Assembly (NCBI RefSeq): GCF_030816115.1
Contig: NZ_JAUSXQ010000001.1
Coordinates: 558,001-622,000 of the forward strand
Origin: Chryseobacterium sp. W4I1
GTDB taxonomy: Bacteria; Bacteroidota; Bacteroidia; Flavobacteriales; Weeksellaceae
Length of the DNA: 64,000 nt
Direction: 5' to 3'
Shown here: positions 17,447-30,212 of the stretch, piece by piece
Layout: the number at the start of each line of letters is the position of its first letter
Numbering within the stretch: position 1 is the first letter of the stretch
Notes under the pieces: model-generated
Seen by the model: the letters and a program-made list of their open reading frames with translations, nothing else
Database searches by the model: none
What the model was told of the DNA's origin: nothing
Program-made: the position numbers and the translations under genes

Positions 17447-18178
17447 ATGAAAATACTCCTATTAAGCTGCATGGCCATCGCATTACTGTCATGTCAATCC
17501 AAAAATAAAGAAGAAGGAAACGCGCCCAAAACAACTACCGCAGAAAGTGCCAAAACAGCACAGAAAGAGGTAAATGATTATGGGAAACAGGTGAAAGGGC
17601 ATTATGATAAGAAAGAAGATGCCTGGATCAGTGAAGATCCTTTTTATGAAAGTGTGTATTTTAATGGCTCTGATTTTGAAAGCGTTCGCCGCTTGGTGGA
17701 TAATGAAGATGAACCCAATATGGGATTGATTGATAAACAAGGTAAAATAGCAGTTGCTACCAGGTATGAAGGGATTTCAATAGGTTTTACCAACGGTTTT
17801 TGCCAGGTAGGTCTAGGCCAGAACTGGGGAATCGTAGATGATAAGGGAAAAGAGATTCTGCCGCCGGTTTACAGCGATATTCATGCTGAGAAAGATGGCA
17901 TTTTCAGAATTTCAAAGGACGATAAATATGGTTTTGCCGATAAAACAGGGAAAATCCTGGTTCCACCAACCTATGAATCCGTATCCTATGCGGGAGAAGG
18001 ATTATTCTTTTTTATGAAAGCGCCGGCACAATGGGGAGTGAAAAACTTTAAAGAAGAAGTAGTTGTTCAGCCGGAATTTACCAATACAGGAGAATTTGTG
18101 AATGGAAAAACAGTGGTGCAAAAAAAGGATGGTCAAAACTATGTGGTGTATACAAATGGTAATGTAGTTAAAAAATAA
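17447..18178 (+). CDS. WG-repeat lipoprotein
   Basis: A 243-aa lipoprotein: signal MKILLLSCMAIALLSC with lipobox ending at C16, then a charged linker. From about residue 90 come WG/GF-type repeats (GLIDKQGKIAVATRYEGIS, WGIVDDKGKEILPPVYSDI, YGFADKTGKILVPPTYESV), a beta-rich fold of unknown role. The next lipoprotein gene begins one nucleotide after its stop, so the two are translationally close and probably one operon. Confidence 0.88.
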   Translation: MKILLLSCMAIALLSCQSKNKEEGNAPKTTTAESAKTAQKEVNDYGKQVKGHYDKKEDAWISEDPFYESVYFNGSDFESVRRLVDNEDEPNMGLIDKQGKIAVATRYEGISIGFTNGFCQVGLGQNWGIVDDKGKEILPPVYSDIHAEKDGIFRISKDDKYGFADKTGKILVPPTYESVSYAGEGLFFFMKAPAQWGVKNFKEEVVVQPEFTNTGEFVNGKTVVQKKDGQNYVVYTNGNVVKK

Positions 18179-18179
18179 T

Positions 18180-19451
18180 ATGATGATGAAAAAAATAATA
18201 GCCATAAGTATTGTAGCCGTTTTGATGAGCTGTAATTCTGAAAAAACAGAAGCAGAAGTGATAGTACCTAATGAAACCCTGATTGTCTCATCAAAAGGTA
18301 AATTATTCAATTTTAATCTGGAAACGAAACAATTGACATGGAAGTATGTTTCAAAAGAAGATACCCTGATGAACCGCAACCGGTTTAGCTATGATGAAAA
18401 CTCAATTTACCTGCCTTTTGAAAGCGGAAGATTCATTTCAGCGCAAATTGTTTCGGGAAAAATCAATTGGAACCATAATTATAAAGATGCTCCCGATCAG
18501 GCTGTTGCAGCAACAGTTGCAGAAGATGGTTCAATAGTTACGGAGAATTCAGGAAGTGATTTTGGGCCTATTTTCATGTCCAGACCTTTGCTGTATAACA
18601 ACAATGTGTATATTGCTTCTGCCGGCCGGCCTGGTGAATTTACATCCCGTTTTTATGTGATCAATGCTAAAAATGGAAATACCAGTTCTACCTCTGAAAA
18701 TTCTACCAATTATAACTACTATCAGCCGGTTGAAAACTCGGATAATATCTATCTTAATTCTGCCGTTTACCTCGATTTACATTACAAAGAAGGTACTTTT
18801 GCCAGTAACGGGATGTATGAAGGTGCGGCCTTTGAAAACCCTCTTTATACTCAGATGCAGACCTCGAAAAAATATTTGTTTGTAGGCGATGATTACGGAG
18901 TTTTCCATGCATTGGCCATAGATAAAAAAGGATTGGCAAAAGGCGGAGATATTACCAATCCCAAGAATAATTTTATAGACAGGAAAGATATTTTTGAATG
19001 GACCTATCAATCCAAAAAATATCCGCGCTTAGGAGATGACCAAACTTCTTTAACGAATGATTTATTTATTGTTTGTAAAAAATCGGAAGACGAAAGTAAA
19101 ATGGCCTTAATTGCTCTGGACGCCCGGTCAGGAAAGGAAAAATGGCTGTTCGAGCCTCAGGATATGATCAAAAACTGGCAGGTGGTCAACCAAAACGAAG
19201 TAGTGGGTTATACTAAAAACAAAATTTTTGTAGTAGACCTCAAAGGGAAAACAACCCTGGAAATTCCTATTGATCTCTCATTATATCCGGTTTCTAATAT
19301 TGAAGTAAATGCAAAGAAGCAATTGCTCTATATGACCGGAAAAGGAATTGTATCCATTGACAGAGACTTCAAGAAAGCTGAGCTGCTGATTGCCCACACC
19401 TTCTATCCAAGTTCTATTCCTTTAAATCAAATTAAGTACTTCAATAAATAA
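18180..19451 (+). CDS. PQQ-like beta-propeller lipoprotein
   Basis: A 423-aa lipoprotein (MMMKKIIAISIVAVLMSC, lipobox Cys at 18). The body contains propeller-type repeats: LIVSSKGKLFNFNLETKQLTWKY, KINWNHNYKDAPDQAV, NVYIASAGRPGEFTSRFYVINAKNG, LIALDARSGKEKWLFEP. These match PQQ-binding-like quinoprotein propellers in shape, but no PQQ-enzyme catalytic residues are evident, so a structural or binding role is more likely. Start could be any of three nearby ATGs (18180, 18183, 18186). Paired with the WG-repeat lipoprotein. Confidence 0.82.
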   Translation: MMMKKIIAISIVAVLMSCNSEKTEAEVIVPNETLIVSSKGKLFNFNLETKQLTWKYVSKEDTLMNRNRFSYDENSIYLPFESGRFISAQIVSGKINWNHNYKDAPDQAVAATVAEDGSIVTENSGSDFGPIFMSRPLLYNNNVYIASAGRPGEFTSRFYVINAKNGNTSSTSENSTNYNYYQPVENSDNIYLNSAVYLDLHYKEGTFASNGMYEGAAFENPLYTQMQTSKKYLFVGDDYGVFHALAIDKKGLAKGGDITNPKNNFIDRKDIFEWTYQSKKYPRLGDDQTSLTNDLFIVCKKSEDESKMALIALDARSGKEKWLFEPQDMIKNWQVVNQNEVVGYTKNKIFVVDLKGKTTLEIPIDLSLYPVSNIEVNAKKQLLYMTGKGIVSIDRDFKKAELLIAHTFYPSSIPLNQIKYFNK

Positions 19452-19617
19452 ACCTTAGATCTATATACTGAATGATCTTTAATTTCATTATTAAAAAGAA
19501 GACAGGCTATTATTTAATACTGTTTTTACCAGCTAATTTATTGTTTTTTGAATCGTCTTAAATATTTGGTGCCGAATACCATTTTCATTTAATTTTAAAT
19601 AATAAAAAATTGAAATC

Positions 19618-19971
19618 ATGGCTTATAATATTGAATTGGCAGACAGGGTTCGTGAGCGGCTTTCAAAAGTTCATGAGATTGAAGTGGAAGAAAAGAAAAT
19701 GTTTAGCGGTCTGTCATTTCTTGTCAATGGGAAGATGTGTATCAATATCAGCCATGATAATCTGATGTGTCGCTATAACCCTGAACTGGAGGATGAGGTT
19801 TCAGAAAAAACAGGTTTCCTCCCAATGATGATGAGAGGAAAACAGCTCAAAGGCTATTGCTATGTAGAACCCGTTGGCTTCCAGAAACCTGACGATTTTG
19901 AGTACTGGATAAAGATTTGTCTTGATTATAATCCAATGGCTAAAGCCTCGAAAAAAAGAAAGAGTAAATGA
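19618..19971 (+). CDS. TfoX/Sxy N-terminal domain protein
   Basis: This 117-aa protein is a stand-alone TfoX-N domain: EVEEKKMFSGLSFLVNGKMCINIS, LMCRYNPEL, and the C-terminal LKGYCYVEPVGFQKPDDFEYWI. TfoX/Sxy is a competence regulator in gammaproteobacteria, but single-domain homologues are widespread and no competence genes occur here, so I do not assign that role. A lysine-rich tail (KASKKRKSK) ends the protein. Confidence 0.85.
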   Translation: MAYNIELADRVRERLSKVHEIEVEEKKMFSGLSFLVNGKMCINISHDNLMCRYNPELEDEVSEKTGFLPMMMRGKQLKGYCYVEPVGFQKPDDFEYWIKICLDYNPMAKASKKRKSK

Positions 19972-20024
19972 GTAAGAGGGTTTGTGAGTAATAATGGTTC
20001 AAATTATAACTATTCGTAATCAAT

Positions 20025-21086
20025 TCATTTTAAGTAAAGTCTCTCTCTTATCTCTACTAAAATCTTGGTTGTTTTTTCCAGATCAGGAAAATCAGGAAGA
20101 TTGGAAGTTGTATGATAAAGTTCAATTGATTCTATCAAATCTTCTGCTTTCTTCATGATCGCTTCATAAGACTGGTTTCCAGCTTTAATATCCAGTAATT
20201 CTTCGCGATTATCTACCCGGATCTGCATCGATCCCGTTTTGAAGATATGTTCACACGACTGCAGCAGCCGGATAGTATGCATCATATTTTTGCTGTCATA
20301 GTTTTGCCCGTGTTGCTGGTTGACATTATAGCGGTCTTCGTTGCGCTCCGAAACCCATTTCCAGTACTCCCGGTAATCTTTACAGTACGTAGAGTAGGCA
20401 TCCAGATTACAAAACAGATATGCCACAGAATCTTCACCTTTGGGAATAGAGGAAACGGAAACCTGGTTGGCTTCTGCATCCTGCATAATTCCTTTATAGC
20501 GTAAGATCCCGGATTCATCGTAAAAAAGAGCATACATTCCTTTTGTATTATCAATGCTAGCCAATCCGCAATGCTCCTGAATCTTTCCGGTTTCTGAAAG
20601 CCATTTTCTGAGTGGAACAGAACCTTGATGATGGAGAATATAACAGAAATCAAGAATCGATTTTCTTTCCTTTTCTACAGGATTAAGAATCTTTTTGTTA
20701 AGTCCTTTTGCTTTTTTAATCTGTGAAACAGCGTAGCCTGCAAACTTATCTTTACATAGTTTGGAAAGAAAATCTTCAGCTTTCAAAAGATCCATCAACG
20801 GATGTTTCTGAAGAATACAATCTTCCGGACTGGCCAGCACTTCCAGAATATTCGGGTTATTTTTCTGTAATAATTCTACAAATCTCCCGATTTCATAATA
20901 CGTAATATCATTCGTCTCATTGGAAATCTGCGGAATATAATTCAGACCAAAAAAATCTTCTTTTGGTAGATAATATACGCCACGGATATCTGTATCAGAG
21001 CTTTCAGTGGCCAGCCCAAAAGAGCGGCTTCCGGAGATGGCTTCGAAGAGGATGAGGTTTTGGGTTTTTAGATCTTCAATCGTCAT
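20025..21086 (-). CDS. RlaP-type nucleotidyltransferase, long form
   Basis: A 353-aa DNA-polymerase-beta-fold nucleotidyltransferase of the PF10127 group, recognised by GSRSFGLATESSDTDIRGVY near the N terminus. The GS motif and the DxD pair (DTD) supply metal ligands; the third Asp is probably in the NDITYYEIGRFV segment. Long helical C-terminal part with HTIRLLQSCEHIF. PF10127 proteins (RlaP) are linked in many genomes to RNA ligases and RNA repair. It is the downstream member of a two-gene set with the paralogue at 21151. RtcB lies 7 kb away. Confidence 0.82.
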   Translation of the reverse strand: MTIEDLKTQNLILFEAISGSRSFGLATESSDTDIRGVYYLPKEDFFGLNYIPQISNETNDITYYEIGRFVELLQKNNPNILEVLASPEDCILQKHPLMDLLKAEDFLSKLCKDKFAGYAVSQIKKAKGLNKKILNPVEKERKSILDFCYILHHQGSVPLRKWLSETGKIQEHCGLASIDNTKGMYALFYDESGILRYKGIMQDAEANQVSVSSIPKGEDSVAYLFCNLDAYSTYCKDYREYWKWVSERNEDRYNVNQQHGQNYDSKNMMHTIRLLQSCEHIFKTGSMQIRVDNREELLDIKAGNQSYEAIMKKAEDLIESIELYHTTSNLPDFPDLEKTTKILVEIRERLYLK

Positions 21087-21150
21087 GATTACAAGTTTAT
21101 ATTTTTCATGCAGCTAATTTTGCATGTAACGTTACAATTTATAAAGATAT

Positions 21151-24325
<3,175 letters not shown>

Positions 24326-25108
24326 ATGAAAGCGCTAAAAAATGAACTGGTTTATTTTGCGACTGCTTTAATGTTTTTTACTAGAATACCGGTCCCGTTT
24401 AAGATTCCATATTCCAGTGACATTATGAACCGGTCGCAGAAGTATTTTTCATGGGTTGGACTGGTGGTTGGACTTATTAATGCGGTAATCCTATACCTTT
24501 CTTTTCAGCTATTTGGATTGGAAATAGCCATAGTATTGATGATGGCTTCCAGTGTTTTACTCACCGGAGCATTTCATGAAGACGGTTTTACCGATGTCTG
24601 TGACAGTTTTGGAGGCGGATACGGAAAAGAAAAGATCCTTACGATCATGAAAGATAGTAGGGTAGGTGCTTACGGAGCAATAGGAATTGTATTGCTGCTG
24701 GCGTTGAAATTTTTCAGTATTCAGGTGTTGGGGCATATAAACTTACTGGAAACCTTATGGGTAATTGTTCTCGCTCATTCATCCAGCCGCTTTATTTCAG
24801 GAACTATGATCTATACCCATCAATATGTTACGGATATTGACGCGAGCAAATCAAAACCGCTGGCCAATAAACCATTGGACGGAACATCTTTGATGATAGG
24901 ATTTTTAAGCGTCATCATACCAATGATTATCATCCAAGACTGGAGACTGATTCCGGTGTTTGGGTTCGCTTATATAGGCAAAATCTATCTGGGCTGGTAT
25001 TTTAAAAAACACATTGGCGGGTACACCGGAGACTGTCTGGGAACCGTACAGCAAGTGTGTGAAGTACTGTTTTATTTAGGAACAATTATCGTATGGAAAT
25101 TCATCTGA
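24326..25108 (+). CDS. cobS: Adenosylcobinamide-GDP ribazoletransferase
   Basis: CobS joins adenosylcobinamide-GDP to alpha-ribazole (phosphate), an inner-membrane reaction completing cobalamin. The 260-aa polytopic protein has FFTRIPVP, the catalytic-type FHEDGFTDVCDSFGGG, MKDSRVGAYGAIG, HSSSRF and the C-terminal YTGDCLGTVQQVCEV. Its ATG directly follows the cobT stop codon, and its 3' end overlaps cobC by 16 nt, so the three are translationally coupled. Confidence 0.95.
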   Translation: MKALKNELVYFATALMFFTRIPVPFKIPYSSDIMNRSQKYFSWVGLVVGLINAVILYLSFQLFGLEIAIVLMMASSVLLTGAFHEDGFTDVCDSFGGGYGKEKILTIMKDSRVGAYGAIGIVLLLALKFFSIQVLGHINLLETLWVIVLAHSSSRFISGTMIYTHQYVTDIDASKSKPLANKPLDGTSLMIGFLSVIIPMIIIQDWRLIPVFGFAYIGKIYLGWYFKKHIGGYTGDCLGTVQQVCEVLFYLGTIIVWKFI

Positions 25109-25650
25109 TCCGCCATACTGCTGTAGAAAATCCCAATCATTTGTGTTATGGGTTTGCGGAAGTGTCTTTAAGGAAGGATTATAAAGAGGATTTTAAATTA
25201 ATCCCAGTGGATAAAGATGTTGATCTTATCATTTCCAGTCCGTCACAGCGCTGTCAGTTATTGGCAAAGCATTTTCAACAGGATTTTACAACCGATGAAC
25301 GGATTAAAGAAATGAATTTCGGAGACTGGGAACTGAAAAAATGGACTGATATTCCAGAAGAAGAAATCAACCCCTGGTATAAGGATTTTATCAGGGTAAA
25401 GGCAACCAACGGAGAAAACTTGTTAGAAATGCAAAGCCGCGTTTCTGAATTTTGGAATGAATTGATTTCTAAAGAAAATACCAACAAAGTTTTAATAGTC
25501 ACTCATGCCGGAGTGATTCGATTAATCCTACAATCTATTTTACAGTTTCCTTTGGAAAATATGTTTAACATTCAGATTGATTACGGGCAGAAAACGGTTA
25601 TTGAAGTGAAGAATGGTTTGATCTCGGTTAAAGGTGTAAATATTAGTTGA
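25093..25650 (+). CDS. cobC: Alpha-ribazole phosphatase (histidine phosphatase family)
   Basis: A 185-aa histidine-phosphatase protein with LIRHTAVENPNHLCYG (RHT, phosphohistidine), the SSPSQRCQLLAK acceptor loop, EMNFGDWE and VTHAGVIRLI with the second catalytic His. CobC removes the phosphate from alpha-ribazole phosphate or adenosylcobalamin phosphate. Overlaps cobS. The kinase/guanylyltransferase CobU is not next to these genes, so the local cluster covers only the lower-ligand steps. Confidence 0.9.
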   Translation: MEIHLIRHTAVENPNHLCYGFAEVSLRKDYKEDFKLIPVDKDVDLIISSPSQRCQLLAKHFQQDFTTDERIKEMNFGDWELKKWTDIPEEEINPWYKDFIRVKATNGENLLEMQSRVSEFWNELISKENTNKVLIVTHAGVIRLILQSILQFPLENMFNIQIDYGQKTVIEVKNGLISVKGVNIS

Positions 25651-25654
25651 ATAT

Positions 25655-25923
25655 CTCTCGCAGATTGAGCAAATTAAGCAGATTGAAAATACAATGATCT
25701 GCAAAATCCGCTTCATCAGTGAGAGGAAATACCAAATATTTTGTTTGAAATTTCTCGCAGATTAAGCAAATTAAGCAGATTGAATAGCACAATGATCTGC
25801 AAAATCCGCTTCATCAGTGAGAGAAGAAACAACAAATGTTTAGTTTGAAATTTCTCGCAGATTGAGCAAATTAAGCAGATTGAAAATACAATGATCTGCA
25901 AAATCCGCTTCATCAGTGAGAGA
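25655..25923. repeat. Three tandem ~98-bp hairpin repeats with CGCAGATT motifs
   Basis: Copies start with CTCGCAGATT at 25657, 25754 and 25854. Each reads CGCAGATT, GCAAATTAAGCAGATTGAA, ACAATGATCTGCAAAATCCG, ending CATCAGTGAGAG. AGCAGAT and ATCTGC within a unit can pair. The remaining gap to 26080 has nothing recognisable. The same CGCAGATT/GCAGATT phrase flanks the GxxExxY gene at 58.4-58.9 kb. Confidence 0.85.
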
Positions 25924-26080
25924 AAATACAAAAGAAAGAATCCCATGAAGCTAGCTTAATAAGAATCAATGAAATTGATTAAAATCTTTGCTCTTAATAG
26001 TAAGCAGAAGAAAATAAATCTTTGCGTTAAAAACAAAAGCTGCCATTCCGAGATTTTACTCAAAAATGACAGCTAAAATA

Positions 26081-27832
26081 TTATTTGAAAATCTTAGTAA
26101 AACTATCTTTTTCCAAAGTTTCCAACGAGAAATCAAAATCTGCATCTTCTCTTTCTGAGGTGATCACTGCTCCCAATTCTGTCACAAGATGATTAAAAGA
26201 AATCGGTTCGTACCATTGCTGATATAGCGCATTGGTTGCCATGGTAGAAACCTCAGAAGTTCCCGAAACATGCGCATTTCCCGCTCCAAAATTCAAGATA
26301 ATAAAACATTGCTTTCCATCTTTCGGAAGCAACATTCCTAAAATCGTCTGCTTCTGAACAGAATTACACTTAGCTTCAGCAAAGAGATTGTTAGCATTCA
26401 TCATATAATCGTAGGAAATATCATCTCCTTTTCCGATGACGATTTTATAGCCACAATTGGCATCTCCGGAGAACACGCTGTTCATCACAAGCGTTGGAGT
26501 ACTTAAATATTTGTTGGCGTAAAGATATTCTACCGCACCTTTAGGGGCAGAAGTCATATCTCCCGAATACATCAATTGTCCGTTATCCTGATTATACGCG
26601 GCATTCCAACCGATTTTTCCTGCGATATTCAATCCGGAAAGGTCGAGGTCATAAGCTCCCCAGGCATTTTCCCAATAAATTCCGATAGCCAGCCTTTCTC
26701 CATAGAATCTCGTTCCGGTCGGAATATTTCCAATTAACATTTTCTCAGAAGTAGGTAAACAGAATTCTACATCGGTAGGGAAATAGAATTTTTTTCCGGA
26801 AAGATTATATTTTGACTGTAAAAAGGTTAAGATAAAATCATAATTTAATTCATTCACAGAAGTAGAAGTCCCTTTCTTAGTCCAGGATTTTCCGTTTCTG
26901 ATCCTGTACACAAAAGTATCCTGACCATACATTCTTGAATAACAAGCCGACAAAGCTTTAAACAAAGCAAAAGGAGTAGCATTTTCCAGCCAATGTAAAT
27001 CACTGTTTTCCAGTAATGTATTCGTGGCGTTATTTAATGGATTTGAAATTAACGGCTGATGATAGACCTTAGATAACTTTGAAATTTTATTAATCGTTTT
27101 TGGCGCTCTTTTTTTATAGGCTAAAAATAAAGGCTTAAACCGGTTAAAAATCTCTGCCATTTTTTCCAATCCGAATCTTTCAAACAAATACGTCGGATCA
27201 AATCTGCTTTCTTTAATTAAACCAATCAATTCATCGTTTTTAATTAAAAGCGTGGTAGCCGTGGTTTTATAAATCACATACCGGAAAAATTCAACCGGGT
27301 TTTCAGGGTAGATATCATATAAATCTGCAATTTTTATAATGGCTTCCTTATTTCTGATATTTTCTTTTCCTGTAAAATCATATTCCAGTTCAGTATGCAA
27401 AATATAAAGCAGATCATTAATAGTTTCCTCCTTCAAAGCGATACCTGATTTCAAAAGAGAAAGGCATTTTTCCTGCATTTCCGCTTGAGTATACGCTTTA
27501 ATCACTTTAAAAGTTAACTTAGAATCCGGAACATTCAACACTTCATTAGGAATATAAATCTCATTCTGAAAATCACTTCCATACGTTGAAAGATAGTGGT
27601 TGATTTGTTCCATTAACAATTCAATTCTTGAACTTTCTTTGATTTTCTGCCATGATTTATGAAAGGTTTTGTTGAGGTCATTTCCATTCAGTTTCTCCTT
27701 TGCATAATAAGAAATAATTTCTTTTTTTGCCCAAAGTGCATCAGACTCAATGATAAAACCATCATTTGAAATAAATGGCTTTTCATTAGATTTTCTGGCT
27801 AATACAGCATTGAATAATTGTAGTGTTTTCAT
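26081..27832 (-). CDS. RtcB-neighbour protein of unknown function, 583 aa
   Basis: A 583-aa soluble protein, encoded downstream of the tRNA-like RNA and rtcB on the same strand. The N-terminal ~330 residues are helical (LLKSGIALKEETINDLLYILH, AEIFNRFKPLFLAYKKRAPK, INKISKLSKVYHQPLISNP, LKALSACYSRM-like helix before VYRIRNGKSW). The C-terminal half looks beta-rich: IPTGTRFYGERLAIGIYWEN, AYDLDLSGLNIAGKIGWNAA, LMYSGDMTSAPKGAVEYLYA. Basic helices suggest nucleic-acid binding. I recall similar proteins beside rtcB in related bacteria but know no function. It lacks the von Willebrand A domain expected of Ro60/TROVE proteins. Its leader carries three hairpins with a shared motif. Confidence 0.7.
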   Translation of the reverse strand: MKTLQLFNAVLARKSNEKPFISNDGFIIESDALWAKKEIISYYAKEKLNGNDLNKTFHKSWQKIKESSRIELLMEQINHYLSTYGSDFQNEIYIPNEVLNVPDSKLTFKVIKAYTQAEMQEKCLSLLKSGIALKEETINDLLYILHTELEYDFTGKENIRNKEAIIKIADLYDIYPENPVEFFRYVIYKTTATTLLIKNDELIGLIKESRFDPTYLFERFGLEKMAEIFNRFKPLFLAYKKRAPKTINKISKLSKVYHQPLISNPLNNATNTLLENSDLHWLENATPFALFKALSACYSRMYGQDTFVYRIRNGKSWTKKGTSTSVNELNYDFILTFLQSKYNLSGKKFYFPTDVEFCLPTSEKMLIGNIPTGTRFYGERLAIGIYWENAWGAYDLDLSGLNIAGKIGWNAAYNQDNGQLMYSGDMTSAPKGAVEYLYANKYLSTPTLVMNSVFSGDANCGYKIVIGKGDDISYDYMMNANNLFAEAKCNSVQKQTILGMLLPKDGKQCFIILNFGAGNAHVSGTSEVSTMATNALYQQWYEPISFNHLVTELGAVITSEREDADFDFSLETLEKDSFTKIFK

Positions 27833-27856
27833 TGTTTTAATTTTAAAAAATAAGTG

Positions 27857-28013
27857 AGGAGTAATTCTTTTAAATGAAGTGTATAGGAACTCCTTTTACC
27901 TATGGTTTATAAAAGGCGGGGAGTAATGTCCTATTATAGGAACTCCCTTTGCCCTGTAATTTGTAAAAAAGCGGAAAGTAAAATATGGGAAATCAATAGG
28001 AACTTTCTTTGCC
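27857..28013 (-). ncRNA. Leader of the 583-aa gene: three hairpins with a shared motif
   Basis: Three units lie at 27857-27900, 27918-27953 and 27972-28013. On the plus strand each contains ATAGGAACTYY-n-TTTRCC. Each motif's ACTYYY pairs with an upstream RRRAGT: AGGAGT/ACTCCT, GGGAGT/ACTCCC and GAAAGT/ACTTTC. The base pairs covary, which argues for a conserved RNA (or DNA palindrome) structure. The middle unit has an extra inner stem TCCTA-tta-TAGGA. A fourth motif copy lies inside the tRNA-like RNA. Confidence 0.6.
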
Positions 28014-28068
28014 TTATTTTTTTAACCAATGAAAATAATTAATCGTAAATATACTTATTTTCTTTTGA

Positions 28069-28175
28069 GGAGTAGGCAGGGCTCGAACCTGCGACCCACA
28101 ACTGGAATTCATAGGAACTTTATGTGCCGGCAGCGAAAAGTACTCTTGTTGCTCTACCATCTGAGCTACTACTCC
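28069..28175 (-). ncRNA. tRNA-like RNA with a 35-nt enlarged anticodon arm, beside rtcB
   Basis: This 107-nt element has a full tRNA body: 7-bp acceptor GGAGTAG/CTACTCC, T8-A9, D stem GCTC/GAGC with GG-containing loop, variable GGGTC, and T arm GCAGG-TTCGAGC-CCTGC. Between positions 27 and 43 there are 52 nt instead of 17. A 4-bp remnant ACAA/TTGT closes the arm, inside which ACTTT/AAAGT can pair across a 15-nt loop. No normal 7-nt anticodon loop can be drawn. The discriminator is T and CCA is not encoded. It sits about 100 nt downstream of rtcB on the same strand. Either an intron-bearing tRNA or, more likely, a tRNA mimic. Confidence 0.75.
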
Positions 28176-28180
28176 TACCT

Positions 28181-28250
28181 TTATGAAAAGTTTTCATAAC
28201 CTTACAGATTTTATACCTGTAAGGCTGGTTATTAGTTTTTTTTGATAACC
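28181..28250 (-). other. Three consecutive hairpins between rtcB and the tRNA-like RNA
   Basis: TTATGAAAA-g-TTTTCATAA (28181-28199), CCTTACAG/CTGTAAGG (28200-28224) and GGTTAT/ATAACC (28227-28250) follow each other directly. On the minus strand the middle one is not followed by T-runs; an A8 run lies in the loop of the last. They may be processing signals or part of the structured RNA. Confidence 0.55.
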
Positions 28251-28277
28251 TATAAGGTTTAAATATTAAGTTAGCAT

Positions 28278-30066
<1,789 letters not shown>

Positions 30067-30130
30067 AGGAGATGCTTTAACGAAGAAGTAATTGTTCATT
30101 TTATTTCAATCTGTCAGGCAAACCGAAGGT

Positions 30131-30164
30131 GAAGCAATCTCATTTATAATAATCAGATTGCTTC
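30131..30164. repeat. Inverted repeat GAAGCAATCT / AGATTGCTTC
   Basis: Perfect 10-bp arms with a 14-nt loop, followed by GTCGCTTTGTTTCTCC. The wording resembles a dispersed intergenic element common in Bacteroidota. No T-run, so not a classical terminator. Confidence 0.6.
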
Positions 30165-30212
30165 GTCGCTTTGTTTCTCCTAAATGACGCAAAAAACACA
30201 AAATAAAACACC

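Noticed and set aside
19618..19971. Competence regulator tfoX
   Set aside because: Only the N-terminal domain is present and no uptake genes are nearby, so the functional name is not justified.
25716..25946. 76-aa minus-strand ORF in the CGCAGATT array
   Set aside because: The protein is itself a repeat of the array unit (LMKRILQIIV twice); not a gene.
26081..27832. TROVE/Ro60 identity for the 583-aa protein
   Set aside because: Position beside rtcB fits, but there is no vWA domain or MIDAS DxSxS motif and no sequence stretch I recognise as TROVE.
28069..28175. Ordinary tRNA gene
   Set aside because: The tRNA body is fine, but no 7-nt anticodon loop can be formed, so no isoacceptor can be named.
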